Assembly (NCBI GenBank): GCA_037576195.1
Contig: CM075101.1
Location: 46,004,001 to 46,068,000 of the forward strand
Direction: 5' to 3'
Origin: Phytoseiulus persimilis
Lineage: Eukaryota; Arthropoda; Arachnida; Mesostigmata; Phytoseiidae
Length of the DNA stretch: 64,000 nt
The position numbers and the translations under genes are program-made. Positions 24,761 through 36,474 of this stretch are shown here, piece by piece. The first letter of the stretch is position 1. Every line of letters starts with the position of its first letter. The notes below the pieces were generated by a model, which saw only the letters and a program-made list of their open reading frames with translations, had not been told where the DNA came from and did no database searches.

Positions 24761-27700
24761 CGAAAGAAGATGGATGATGGATACCGGGAGGCTTGGTTTT
24801 TGAACATTTCGAGGGGTACCAGCATCAATGGGTTCGGAGGAATCACTCACACAGAAGAAGCCTCCGGTATTTACAGCTAAGCTGACGTACTGACGCAGCG
24901 GTGGTTGTGGTGGTCCACGGGAGCGAGTCAAGTCTTCCCCGCCCCATAGTTTCCGCCGGAACAAATTGCGGTGATCGTCTGCTCGACCCGAGAAGCTCCA
25001 GCACCGGGTTCGCTGTCGTCTTCAGGTGGGCTCGTTGTTGATAACGGTTGGCAAATGTTTTCACGGACTTGGAAAAAATCCGTGGCAGTGCTGGGGAAAC
25101 TCGACTCAAGAGGCCGGATCACCAGACACAGCGGCGAGAAGATACATCGCTCGTTGTCCTACCACAAACAAAAAAAATGGCTTCCTCTCCAGTGCCGACG
25201 ATAGGCTTTCCGTTTTCCAATGGGCCCCGATGGTCACAATTCGCTGTTATGCGATGCCGGAGGAAGCAGCCGGTGACTGCCAGACCCCCGGACGGGGCAG
25301 GCAGAGGGGGCTCGCCCCCGGACGCGAAGCTGATGGGGCACGCAGTTACAGGGCGTAGAACCATTATTGATTTTGAACGCCGCAGAGACCTGAGGGTCGC
25401 AAAATCGGAGTTGGAGTTTATACATAGTCGTGTCTGCATTGGAATCTCGCCCCAGAGGACTTGAGGGCGCGAAGCTGAGGGGCACGGACGAGATGAAGTT
25501 CTATGAATGTCTTCGGCTGCACTGAACACTCGCCTCATCTCAGGCACAGGAACATGCACCAGAGGGCTAGGGGAGGCACGACTTCGGACTTGCATCTCTA
25601 TCTCTCGAAGGGACGAAGGTGTAGACAAACGGATTCGAAGTTCTGTCAAGCCCCTTCAGCGGAGCAAATTTCAATCCGAATCAAGAACAAAATCGCGACC
25701 CATGGAGCGGAGGGGCGCAGAACCAGAGTTCCAGTCCGATCTATAGGAGAAACTCCGTAAAGAGATGAAGGACTGTGAAATGTTGGTCCGTGCCAGTGAG
25801 CATGCGCGTATGGCGATTCCAGTGGGACTCCTAAGCTTCATCATCCAATACGATGATGGGAGCGTGTTTCTGGACCCGCGCGTTGCCAATTCTTGCCATC
25901 GCCGTTTCAATGGCGAGCTTTGACAGATCTTCCTGCGAGTAGGATATTAGCATTTTTGAGCATTGAGAGACGAGAAGGAACAAAAATTGACCTTGGAGCT
26001 TTTGAGGCACCTTGAACGATTCAGATCATCTTAGGTAACATTGAGTGAGCATGACCTTGCCGGAGTACAGAAGAAAAACAAGCGCTGTTCCATGAGAACA
26101 CCTCCGAATGCAGCGCTGGTTTCCCGCCTTGACCTTCTCCTCTTCTCATTAACACGTCTCTCAGGTACACAAGCATTTTCCAGTTTTGTTGACCACAGGA
26201 CTTCATGGAGTCCGGCGAATATGGTTTCGAGCTCTGGGAAATCCGTGACGAACATCACGGACGTTGTTCTTTCAGTAACAGAAAGCATGAATGTTTCAAC
26301 TATACTGACAGTTGGCTCCCCATCTTCGGGGTGACCCCGACAGATTCCGAAATCCGGCAATACTGGATGCCCGGGCCCGCTGCATCAGCGAAGAGCCCGA
26401 GATGGCTCAGAAACTATGACCCGTGCCAATGCGCTTCCGATTTGTTATGAGATCTGCTCGATAAGGCTAAAACCACTGATGAGGATCATCATTCTAACTC
26501 TGCCCATTCTACCAGCCGCTCCCAACGATGATGTATCCCACGTTCGGCTGCTTCAATCTGGTGATTGAACACAACCAGGCTTTTTTCCAAGACTTGACTT
26601 CTTTTAGGGGGTACCTTACTTAAATCGCAGAATTCACAGGTTCCACACTTAGAGGGGTGGGACTATGACCATTAAGAAAGGCACCCGCGATGATCCCCAC
26701 AGGAGAAAAAGAAAACCCGCAATTTTTGTTGTCTTCGATTCGATGCCGAAACCGGTTCCAGAGCAAACCACGCCTACAAGTTCCGCGGGACAGGTGGCTA
26801 TGTGTGAAGGAGAGGAGGGGGTGAGTGCGTAAGTATCTGGAATTTGGATTGAATTTTCCGAGGACTTCTCACGGAGTTGAGATTCCGAACTACGGAAAAA
26901 AATCACGGCTCATCCCATAAGGCCCGATTTCGAGGCCGGCAATTCATTAACCTGAGCGGAATAATCCGGAGTTCGATACCTTCGCATCAACCCTCCACTA
27001 TGCTCTCATTATCTTGAGAAAAATGGTGGCAATCGGTCGCGTAATTTTCCCAGGAACCTGTTCTGGAGATTAGCTGGAATGCGATTTCCACGGACTGAGA
27101 AAGAGGCATTCAAAATTTTGGAATCCTGGAACATCCGAACGAGAGAATTGATTCCGATCAAATAAGTAGCAATAGACTTGTAATCCAAGAGACTACAAAA
27201 TTCTTGTCGGTATCGGAACTTCTGCAGACGACGAAGTTTTTCCTCTCAACGCGACAATCATCGTCACGAGATTAGTGAACTTGGTACATGTCAGTTTGGC
27301 GGCCTCCACGCGAGCAGCCAGTTTCCAGAGGCTGGGAAACCAGCCCACTACAAGCCGCCAGCAGGGCCGCGAGAACAGGACACTCGCGCGCCCCGAACGA
27401 TCGGCTCGGCCGTGGCCAAATGTAGATGGTGACTTGACACTGGAAGGCTCTGAAACTAGGAAAGATTTCCGTCTCCCGAGGCTTTGATCTGGTCGTGGGA
27501 GGCCACATTTGTTTCAGAGTGGACTGTGGAATGCCTCCGAGTCGCTGGATTCGCACTCGCTCGGAGTCAGACGTAAGCACCAGGAGTTAACAGCGTTTAG
27601 AAGCCTTGAGTTCGGAAGTGACCACGGCGCCATCTCGAAAAATGCGTTCATGCGCTGCTGGCTCGTTTCCAAATTTCCGCGTGCGGATTCTCAAAGGTCC

Positions 27701-30290
27701 CTCCTACCGAGATATGCACAGAACAAAAATCGGTGGGGTTGACGAAAATATCGATTTCCTCAGTGAGGTACCCCCTCAAAGCAGTCGAACGAGGAATTGC
27801 CGCGAGCTCAAACTTGATGTGGTGCCTCCACACGAAGTCCGGATAACCCAGCAGAATTTCCAGCGAATTCCGTGAATATCGACAAGAGTTTCCCAGTCCC
27901 TCCTTGAGAGGCTTAGGACCCGTCTTAGCGTTTTTATCTATCTCCACGAGCCAGCGCATATCATGAGGATGATGCCTAGCTCAACGGAATCTCGCAAGCC
28001 TTCCGGAAATTCCCGTATTACAGTCGAATTCTCCCCGTTTGCGATAGAGCGGCCCCGGATGCGGTTCGATGAACTCCAACAATGACAGCGGTTTGGGAAA
28101 TCGCGTTTGTCACTTTTCGTTCCCGCGTCTGAATGCGTTCGCTCGGGTGGCTGGCTCACGAGCGATTCACGAGAATTCAAAGGAATGAAAATACGGGCAT
28201 TACCGAACACTCTATGCCGGACGGAATCTGATGCTGTTCATGCGTGCTCTCCAACGCGAGCGCTGATGCGGTTCCAGGAGCTCCATCCGACGTCGCCCAT
28301 CACATCATGGTGGAGTGCTCGTACCGGCAATATTTTCCGCTCGGATGACAAGGTTCTTTGAGCTCCCTAGAAATCACGTTCTCGGGACCATCGTATCTGT
28401 CGCAGCTCCTGAGGTGCGTGAGAATCTCGCAGCGCTCTGCGAACTTTTTTAGAGGGCAGCACATCGGTGAAGCTTCATGTTCCGTCGTAATAACGACGAT
28501 AAGCCGTCGAACGAGAATCCACGGCACCAACAGCTGCATATGTTCTTCTCCGAACGTCAGCTGCTGCTCTGCTTGATGATCCTTGGTTTCGGCGCGCACT
28601 TATGTGGCCGCCTCGAGCGTCCAGGTCAACTTCCTTCTGCCACACATGTCTTCTAACGTGTCCAATGATCTTCATCAGTTCCACTCCTCCCATTCACGTA
28701 GCTTCTGCGCCAAGAACTGTTCCGAAAGGGTGGCCGTAGACATTCTGTTCGGATGCCCTCCGTGGCAGACTACACACCCGTGGCGATCTTCCGCTCCAGG
28801 CGACGATATTTTTTGAATTCGAAGCGCGCATGCCGTGGAAACGCTCCCCGATCGCCGATTTGAAGGTGAGAGACCAACACTGCAGCGGCATAGTCATCGC
28901 CTGCAACGACTTGATACATCGCTGGACCCACGTAACTGAGCGCCGGCTGCCTGTGACGGCGTCTTAACCTCTAACTTATGGTAATGATCGGATCCCTCAG
29001 GGATTGCGCTTCAATGTGTTCTTGATCTCCTTGTCTGCTGTTAAGTCAGCCGGAGCGATGCGATCCGGAAAGCAGCGTCGAAAATACCCACACAGATGTT
29101 TCGTCGAAGTTTCCGCAAACAGCGAATCGAGGGAACGAGAACTCATTCGACTGGGAAGCCAACCCGCGGCACAGCAGAAATCAATCCCCATGATAAACAT
29201 AAATAAAACCGTGAGCACGCTCGTGTCACTTCAAATAACGCCCTCTCTCCGATGGCGATTTCTCGAAGGAATTTTCCTTGGAGATATCCCGCAGTTTCCC
29301 TGCCGATTCCAAGAATAAGAACGACATCAAGCAAGCGTTGAGAGCCTCTCAGTTGACGCGCAGGACACTAACGAGACGGGCCGATGTCCTAGACACCCAT
29401 GTCTGTCAGCAACTAGGGCATTTGAATGAGCCATGAGGCACTGCGACTCGACGAACCCGTCGATGTGACGGATTCGGCTCAAATGCTCGTCTTCGTGAGG
29501 ATGATTTTCCCCGAATTCTCCTGCGGGGATGAACTCGATCGCATGGAATTCCTGAAAAGAGGAGCGCAGTCAAGGAACTCATTGGAAATGTTCGACCGCC
29601 ACTGCAAAAACTCGCGTCCATCACCACGGATGGTGCCGTGGCCGGGACTGGAGGCACCAGTAACCTGTCACTGCGCCATACATAAGCAGATCCTCGCGAG
29701 CAAGAGATTGAATACGGGAACCGTCATAAATGTTGCTCTCAGGATAGTCAACTCAATTCGCTCAACGAATCCCTGCGAAGACGGCTTCCAATGCGGATCG
29801 AAAGAACCGGAGGGTGATTGAACTTCCTCATCAAAACATTCGGATTTCTTGGGAAGGCGACACGAAAGGATGAACAGAACCCTTGAGCTTTTTCGACTGT
29901 CCGCCAATTCCCACGATCGGCCGGGATCTCGTTTGTTGCAGACGAACCTCCGTTCTCCCTCGTGCAGGAACGGCGCAGTTCTTCGAATTCACGGCTGCAC
30001 TGTGACCCCCAGGAATGAATCATGTTCACCATCCTTGACAGAGGCTGTCACGGCTTACGAGCGCAAAGAAGGCATGGCTCATCCACCGGATGTCCGAGCC
30101 TGAGGGCTTCATGTTGAGCCCGACAGCAATCCCTGTGGAAACCAGAGATCTCAAAAACAAAACAAGTTGCAAAGAGAGAGAACCCGCGCTCTGCATGCAT
30201 CAGTGCGAAAGTTATCGAGGTGATTAGACATCGACTCAAATCCCTGTCCCTGTTGAATGCCGTGGGTGTGACTCCCCCTTCCTCACTAAG
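24761..30290. other. Long stretch without a supportable gene
   Basis: Many overlapping frames of 60-176 codons on both strands with no recognisable domain. Around 25280-25500 there is a weak duplication of GGGGCACGCAG/GGGGCACGGACG and GACGCGAAGCTGATGGGG/GGCGCGAAGCTGAGGGGC. A minus-strand frame ending at 28997 encodes a hydrophobic N-terminus and HLCGYFRRCFP; see the rejected list. The interval is upstream of SLC46 copy 3. Confidence 0.5.
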
Positions 30291-33200
30291 ATGAAAATTT
30301 CTTCCGAAATGGAGAGCCATCATGTACCCGACGTGAAGAAGGAATCCTTTTTGATGACCTCAGAAGATGTCGACCGGAAAAATGAGGTAGGCAGTTCTCT
30401 CTTGTCCCCGATTCTGGGTCAGCCGACCTGGGTGTGTAATCCAAGCGTACGGAGACGATCACCACCGGGAGCGGCGAATCATGCCCATCATGCGAGAGAG
30501 CGCGCGAAAGTTCTACCCCCCCCCCCCCCCCCTCAGAGACTTCTGCCCTTCGAAGCTTCCGTTGAAACATTCGAAGAGCCGCAGGGGCCTCCTCCGCCTG
30601 GCGAAGACGGGCAGATTCACGTCTAACAACTTTTGAGATTGAGTCGAGATCTGTTCCTACGGATATGCGGTGCACGTGTAAACGTGGAGCCTCAAGGGCG
30701 TTAGACCACCATATTTTATGCCGCACGCTCCGTCCAGTGCGGTGTGTCGACCGTAGTTCTGCCGTCACTGTCGTTGCTCGACGGCTTCCTCGAGCCGCAT
30801 CTTTTTGTATGACATGCACCTCTCATACCTGAATCACCGTCGGTTTCTACTCCCAAGCATTTCCGACGCGCCTGGGATCTTTTCGTTGGGGCGCGATCGT
30901 TTATTCCAGCGCTGCGTCTCAACAAAACTCACCATGAATGTTTGTGGGATCCTCAAGAAGAGACTTCCGATGGACTCCCGTGTCCTGAGCCACCTTAAGC
31001 CTCTTCAAACGTGGAACACCGCCCGAATCCGCAATAAGTCGTGGTGTGGGCTTGATCTCGCGTATCAGACGCGATATTATTCGTTCCTGAGCAACTCGTC
31101 TAGAGTCATTGATCGCTAGATACATACTCATCCTACCTGCTTATACCGATTGGACAATATCCCTGTCATGGGTTTGTGCAGGTGTTGGGCGATTGCAAAT
31201 AACCGCTTTCCGATGGATTTCATCGACGGTTCTGTTTCCAACACATTTTGTGAGAGAAGACTTTGGCCGAAGTTTCCGCAATGTTTCACAGTATCGTCAC
31301 ACCTCTGATATTCAGCGCGGAAAAATGGAATCGTATAACAAACCTCGGAACGGGGTTGCGTAATCCGTGATCTCAAGAACATCGGAACCTCAATGAGACG
31401 CTCTGGGGCACAACTTGGATGATCCCTCTTCGGGACTAAGGGGCTTCCGGTGGGCCAGAGTGGAGGCTCTTCGTCGCATCGAGGAACTGTTGGAGCTTGA
31501 GCTGTGTTCCAGGGCCCGCTCGAGGGAACTCAGAGCGTTCAAGATAACTCTGATGGCCTCTGTGGTTTCTCTCCACCAACGCTTTGATGAAGATCTGCAA
31601 CCTGCTCGCCTGACCGAGTGACTTGCGGTCCGTTCTCTGGCCAACTAAGAGGCCGAAGAAATTTTTCGAGGAGTGTCTCAGCCGCAGGCCGCCGAGGGGG
31701 TTCATTATTTCGTTCTCACAGTGCTTTGAAGACTGTCTCTACTGTTATCATAGATGTGTTCGATTATTCCACGATCTTCCTTGAAATTGGATAGTTATCT
31801 TTTCCGACATACTCTTATTTCCGGAGTATCTTCTGCTTATTCCTCGTAGCTTCTGAGACTAATCATGGGCTCGTCGGGTAATAGTTCTTTCGAGTCTTCG
31901 CATTTGGACAGTCTCTTGACCTGCATGATTCTCTCCTTCAGTGAGGTTTCTTCCTCCGTAATCTTCGGTATGGGGTTGATCGCTTTTCGGCCCCTGACTC
32001 CATTGATACCGCTCCTTCAGGCATAGTGGATGAGTTTCGCTTTCGTTTCGCGTGCCTCTAAGGGTGACCATTCTACCATCGCAGTCCCATGTCTTTCCGA
32101 AAATTCCGATACTATATGCAATAGCTTTTCCATGTTTTCTTATGGATTGTGCCATCAGCATCCGGTCGTCGGCAAATAATGATGGGCCACTTTTATCAAA
32201 GGCTGTTTTAGATTGGAGACATTTCCTTTCTTCCCGACCTCGAATCAAGCTTTGGTTTGCTCCAACCTTTTTCTCAGGTCAGAGATGTATGGAATAAATA
32301 GTGCTTAACTCATTGGACATCCATGTTTGAGTCCTTTCCCGCTCGGAAACATTTCAGATATGCAGGTTGGTTTTTTTTTGTCGAGAATTTTCGAGCCCGA
32401 TCCCGTTTCGGTCATTACTTTCTCAGTGTTTGGAACTTTTCGAAAAGCAAGGGGTGATTGATTGAGAATATAGGGGCGGTGAAATTGAGATGTATATGAT
32501 GAGAATTGCGGTCATTTTAATTTTAAAATGAGATGTTTATGATGAGAATCGCGGTTGGAGTTGAAATCAAATGGTTTCAAAAATCATCAAGTTTTTTTGG
32601 GGGTCCATAAAAGTCATCGTGAAAACGTCGATCTTCATCCGATCGGACTGGGGTCCGCGTTGGACGCGCGAAAGGAAACCGGTCATTCCCCCGAAAACCG
32701 ATCGAAGTTATCTCCCTTCCTCGAAAAACGGCAAGCGATAATATCAAGAATTCCCGTGGTGTCGAGGGTGAAGCGCGGAAAACTGAATAAGGGTGATCTC
32801 CGGTGAGAATAAATAATGGTCAGATCGACCTCGCAGCTCAATACTCGGATGATTCAGTCATTTCTCAGTAACTTTCTTCCGGAGAGTTACCTTCGATTCC
32901 GCCTCATTGAGGAGCCACGAGAGGAAATGCGAGGGAACGCGAAGAGACCGTTAGCCAACGGGTAGGCCCTTGAAAAAGAGTTGAATATGATCGGTTGCCA
33001 TTTGCCAAGGAAATGAGATAACTTCGATCGGTTTCACGGCGAATGACCGGCTTCCTTTCGCGCGTCCAACGCGACCCCTAGCGATCGGATGAATATTGAT
33101 GTTTCCACGATGACTTTTGGGGAGACCTCGGAGAATAAAAATTGGTCATTTATAAAAACCATCTCCTGACCGCAATTCTCATAACATCCATTCCGGATCA

Positions 33201-36200
33201 AAATGACCGCCTCGATATCCCCTATCCTTCTTCTTCATGATTTTCGGAAAAATTCCCAGGACAGGAAATGTTATGGCCAAAACAAGATCGGGCTCGAAAA
33301 TTTCCGACTGAAAAAGCCGCCCTTTATGTGCGCCTTATCGTAGGGTCCTTGTCTCAATTTGTCTGTACAGACGACGATTCATTTCCAGTATGGTTTCGGG
33401 GATACCTTTCCCCTCCAGAACCTCCCAATAACAAGTTCTGTCAATTCTAACATACGAACGCGTGTTATCCGGGACGCAGGTCACTAGTCCGGTTTTCCCC
33501 GCCTAGCAGCCTCTTGATTTCTGTGGTATACAGGGATAGGGGTTGTCAACGAGCGATTTTCACCCAGCAGGGGACATGTCAATTCGGTCATCCAAACAGC
33601 CTTCCGCTGCGTTCCCGATTCCTGCAAGAGGGTTTATACTGTGGACGACGACGTGAAAAGATTCCATGGTTCATGGGTGTTCTGGCATTTTACAGAAAAC
33701 CTCCACTGATTCGGCAGATGAGGAAGATCCCAGGGAAGCTGCGCGCGTAGCCGGATACCAATCAAGACCATTCTTCCGGAGATATTTCCTGGAATGCATC
33801 TTGGCGCTGTACACGGTCGCAACGGTTCTATATTATGTGCCCGTCAACACGGTGATGAACGACAAAAGCTGTCTGTACGTATATGGTTACAACAGAAGCC
33901 TCTGCGCAGAACTACAGAACGCCAGGGATGATGTGAAGAATCCTGTACTAGCCTACACCAACGCCTACAGTACATTCAGAGATTGTGTCATAAACATTCC
34001 TGGTGAGTCTTTTATGATGAATTAAAAATCCGAAAAATGATTCTTCACAGCGATCGGCTCTCCCAGAGTTTCGATTCATCACAAGCTTGATTTCGAGACG
34101 CGTTTCTCTCTCATCTTTCGTTGAGCGCCCCAAGGAGCCTTTGTTGAAAGCCCCTCGTCCAACGAGGTGCGTTAAATGAGCCGCTCTCGATCAAAGGGCG
34201 AGGGTTGACATCGGCGGCAGCTACATGCCGCAACGTTCGTATTGGAATCGAGCATTGCATCGACCCGCAATCTCTCACTCAGCCGCCCGCTCGAGAACAC
34301 GTGTTGGGCGCAGTCGATGTACTGTACTCAAAATGCACTCCACGAGGCGGAAGGCTCATCCTTCGGCGGCTACCGCTCGAGCCAATCGCTGGCTCGTGAC
34401 GAGCAGCCGATCCGACTGGTTCGACTTTCTCGGAGCTCGGAGCTCGGATCACGGTCTGCAGGAGAATCATGCTCTATCAGACCCATGAGATCAGGAATAA
34501 CGGCGCACTGCAAGGGATCTTCCGTGAGGAGAAGACTCCAGGCATTGCCGTCACGGAAAGAGCTGATGTTAGAAGAAATCAGTGGATGTAATGCGACTGT
34601 CCTTGAGAATCCGGCGTCGAGATGTTTCCTGACCCCAACTACAGAGTGGCGAGCAAAACTGGTCCCCTACACTAAGAAACTCGCTGTAACGATGTTTGTT
34701 CTCAAGGGAAAATTTAGGTATTTCATGCTAATCTGTTCGAATACGCCTTGTCACTCCGCGATCTCGTTGCACTGGACAAGTTTCGCAAACCCAATCGTTT
34801 CCGTACCGTGGGGTCATTTCATATCATTCCGAACGATATTTAGGAAGCCCAAACTATGATATTTCCTTCGATCGGAACGAAGAAGCTCGAAAAAAAACGG
34901 CAAGCAAAGCTTCGATTCAGGGGGACTCGCTGCAATCGTGGCTGGGAATTATCTCACCCGCTATGGGTTCCGAACACCCCTGATAGCCACACTCGCTGGA
35001 GGTACGATAGCCTGCATCTGCCAACTCCTGACGGTTCTGATAATGCCGACGCCAGTGGTCTTCAACGCACTCGCCGAGTTGCCAGGATCGATCCCAGGTA
35101 TTATTTTTTCCCCGAGAACCTGAGTTTTAACCGAAAAAGTGGATTCATTCATGAGTCGATCGGAACGGGATTGTTTTCTTCACAGGGGGACCGATTGTCA
35201 TTATGACCGCGGTTTACACGAATATCGCTTTCCGCGTGCCTCAGCCACTTCAGCTCCACCGGATAACAGTGACGAGTTTCGTCAACGGGGTCTCCGCTCT
35301 CATCGCCATTTTCTCCGGAGCGAAGTTGGCCGAAGTGTTCGGCATGGAAATCCTCATGATCTTTTGCGCGACGCTGCTGATGATTTCCACTGTTGTGGTG
35401 ATTTTTCTCCTCGAGGATATCGGTGAGACATAGCGGTCCAGCGAACGGCATCTTATGATCTCACAAAGTGGGGCCGGCCAAGGGGTTCACAATCCAATTA
35501 GAAATTGATTTCCAGATGTTCCTGAGAAAAATAAGGAAGACACTTGGTGTGAGTCGCTCTGGCTCAGTTTGAGGGATGGTCTCAAAACGTCGATCAACGC
35601 TGTTTCTCAAAAACGGCCCGAAAGGAAGAGGACACAGATAATTTGTGTGCTGATTTGTCTCGCATCGACTTGCAACGGCATTCCTGCAACAAGTGAGCCG
35701 GATGAGATATCCAAGATAGATCGGTACTTGATGAGCTCATGTAGACACTTCATTCCTCGCGTCTTCGGCAGGTAACGGCTTCGCCATCGCGTACACCAGG
35801 AGCGTCATGGATTACGATCCTTTCGAATTTACTTTATACAGCGGGGCTACCATGGTACTTGCGTTTGCGTGCCTGTTCCCGATGGTCGCTCTTTCGAAGA
35901 AGCTCAAATTGAGTCCGCCGGTGTTGATCGCTGGAGGATCGATATCCTTCTTGCTGAGGCTCGTTTCACTGGCGCTGACCGAGTTCTTCCGCCCTCTCTT
36001 CTACCTACGTGAGTACCCGACAATTCTCCCTAGCGGACCATCAAAGATCTCAGTTCTCCGCAGCATCAAAATATGTGAGGAAATTTCCAGAAATTATCCT
36101 GGGAACCCCCTACGTCATTGCGCCGCTGTCCATAATCAACTACCTCACCAGCCTCGTCGACAAATCCGAAGTCTCCGTGGTCATGGCTTTGTCGTCTCTT

Positions 36201-36474
36201 ATAGAAAAGTTCGTTCCTTTGGCGACGGGGTCGCTGGGTTCATATGTCTACAAGTTAACCAGCGACTCGTTTCCGGGCTGTTTTTACCTCATCCTCGCCT
36301 TCGTATACTTGATTCCCATCGGACTGAGCCTGTGAGTAGATTTTGTATTGGGCGAGTGAGAAGGCTGAACCCGTTTGGACCGAATTGTGGAATCTGAAAT
36401 CAAATTTTCACAGGTACTGCCGAATGATTCTGAGCTGGAACGAAAGACAGAAACAGGAAATGACTCACTTGTGA
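30291..36474 (+). CDS. SLC46-like MFS transporter, array copy 3
   Basis: SLC46-type transporter; substrate unknown. Exons: 30291-30386, 33696-34002, 34921-35097, 35186-35422, 35516-35692, 35772-36008, 36091-36331, 36414-36474; 510 residues. Exon 1 (SEMESHHVPDVKKESFLMTS... ending in DVDRKNE, then GTAGGC donor) is acidic, in phase 0 and resembles the first exons of the other copies in character. Alternative Met at 30309. Intron 1 is 3.3 kb because it holds a reverse transcriptase relic split by a foldback element. Exon 2 starts KTSTDSADEEDPREAARV after TTTTACAG, followed by QSRPFFRRYFLE. Exon 3 has GNYLTRYGFRTPL; intron 2 is 918 bp, the longest intron 2 of the four. Tail YCRMILSWNERQKQEMTHL. 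Closest to copy 2. The distant exon 1 needs transcript proof. Confidence 0.88.
30516..30532. repeat. Poly-C tract, 17 C
   Basis: An uninterrupted run of 17 cytosines 130 bp into intron 1 of SLC46 copy 3. It could fold on the G-rich strand; the length is likely variable. Confidence 0.9.
31859..33465 (-). pseudogene. Non-LTR reverse transcriptase relic, split by a foldback element
   Basis: Read downwards from 33465: IDRTCYWEVLEGKGIPETIL and EMNRRLYRQIETRT (palm/fingers region before motif B). Then, across the inserted element, SEMFPSGKGLKHGCPMS (motif B region, normally GCPLSP), LFIPYISDLRKRLEQTK, and FADDRMLMAQSIRKHGKAI (motif C, FADD). Several stops and frame changes show decay. The element at 32363-33324 interrupts it; joining the two flanks keeps the frame through KAHISEMFPSGKG. 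Clade not resolvable by eye. It lies antisense in intron 1 of SLC46 copy 3. Confidence 0.8.
32363..33324. mobile_element. Foldback element, family 1, copy 1
   Basis: A 962-bp element with long inverted arms (about 32363-32735 against 33000-33324). Outer ends carry GTCGAGAATTTTCGAGCCCG on the left and, in reverse complement, GTCGGAAATTTTCGAGCCCG on the right. The arms also share GTTGGACGCGCGAAAGGAA. It is flanked by TATG on both sides (32359-32362 and 33325-33328), a probable 4-bp target duplication, and removal leaves a continuous reverse transcriptase frame at the join. No transposase. Superfamily not assigned: 4-bp duplications occur in several superfamilies and the site is not TTAA. Confidence 0.85.
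34242..34859 (+). other. Open frame inside intron 2 of SLC46 copy 3
   Basis: A 205-codon frame that lies wholly within the 918-bp intron 2 of copy 3, starting ATGGAATCGAGC-like near 34242 and ending 60 bp before exon 3. Composition is Ser- and Arg-rich at first, then hydrophobic near the end. No domain recognised. It may be chance; intron 2 is about 95-130 bp in the other copies, so this DNA is an insertion specific to copy 3. Confidence 0.25.

Noticed and set aside
28997-29218. Minus-strand small secreted peptide candidate with HLCGYFRRCFP
   Set aside because: The apparent start is GTG; the in-frame ATG gives a poor signal peptide, there are no dibasic cleavage sites or Cys pattern of a known hormone, and no second exon.
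30286-30819. 177-codon minus-strand open frame
   Set aside because: It covers the first exon of SLC46 copy 3 and the poly-C run in antisense; poly-Gly and Arg-rich composition, no domain.
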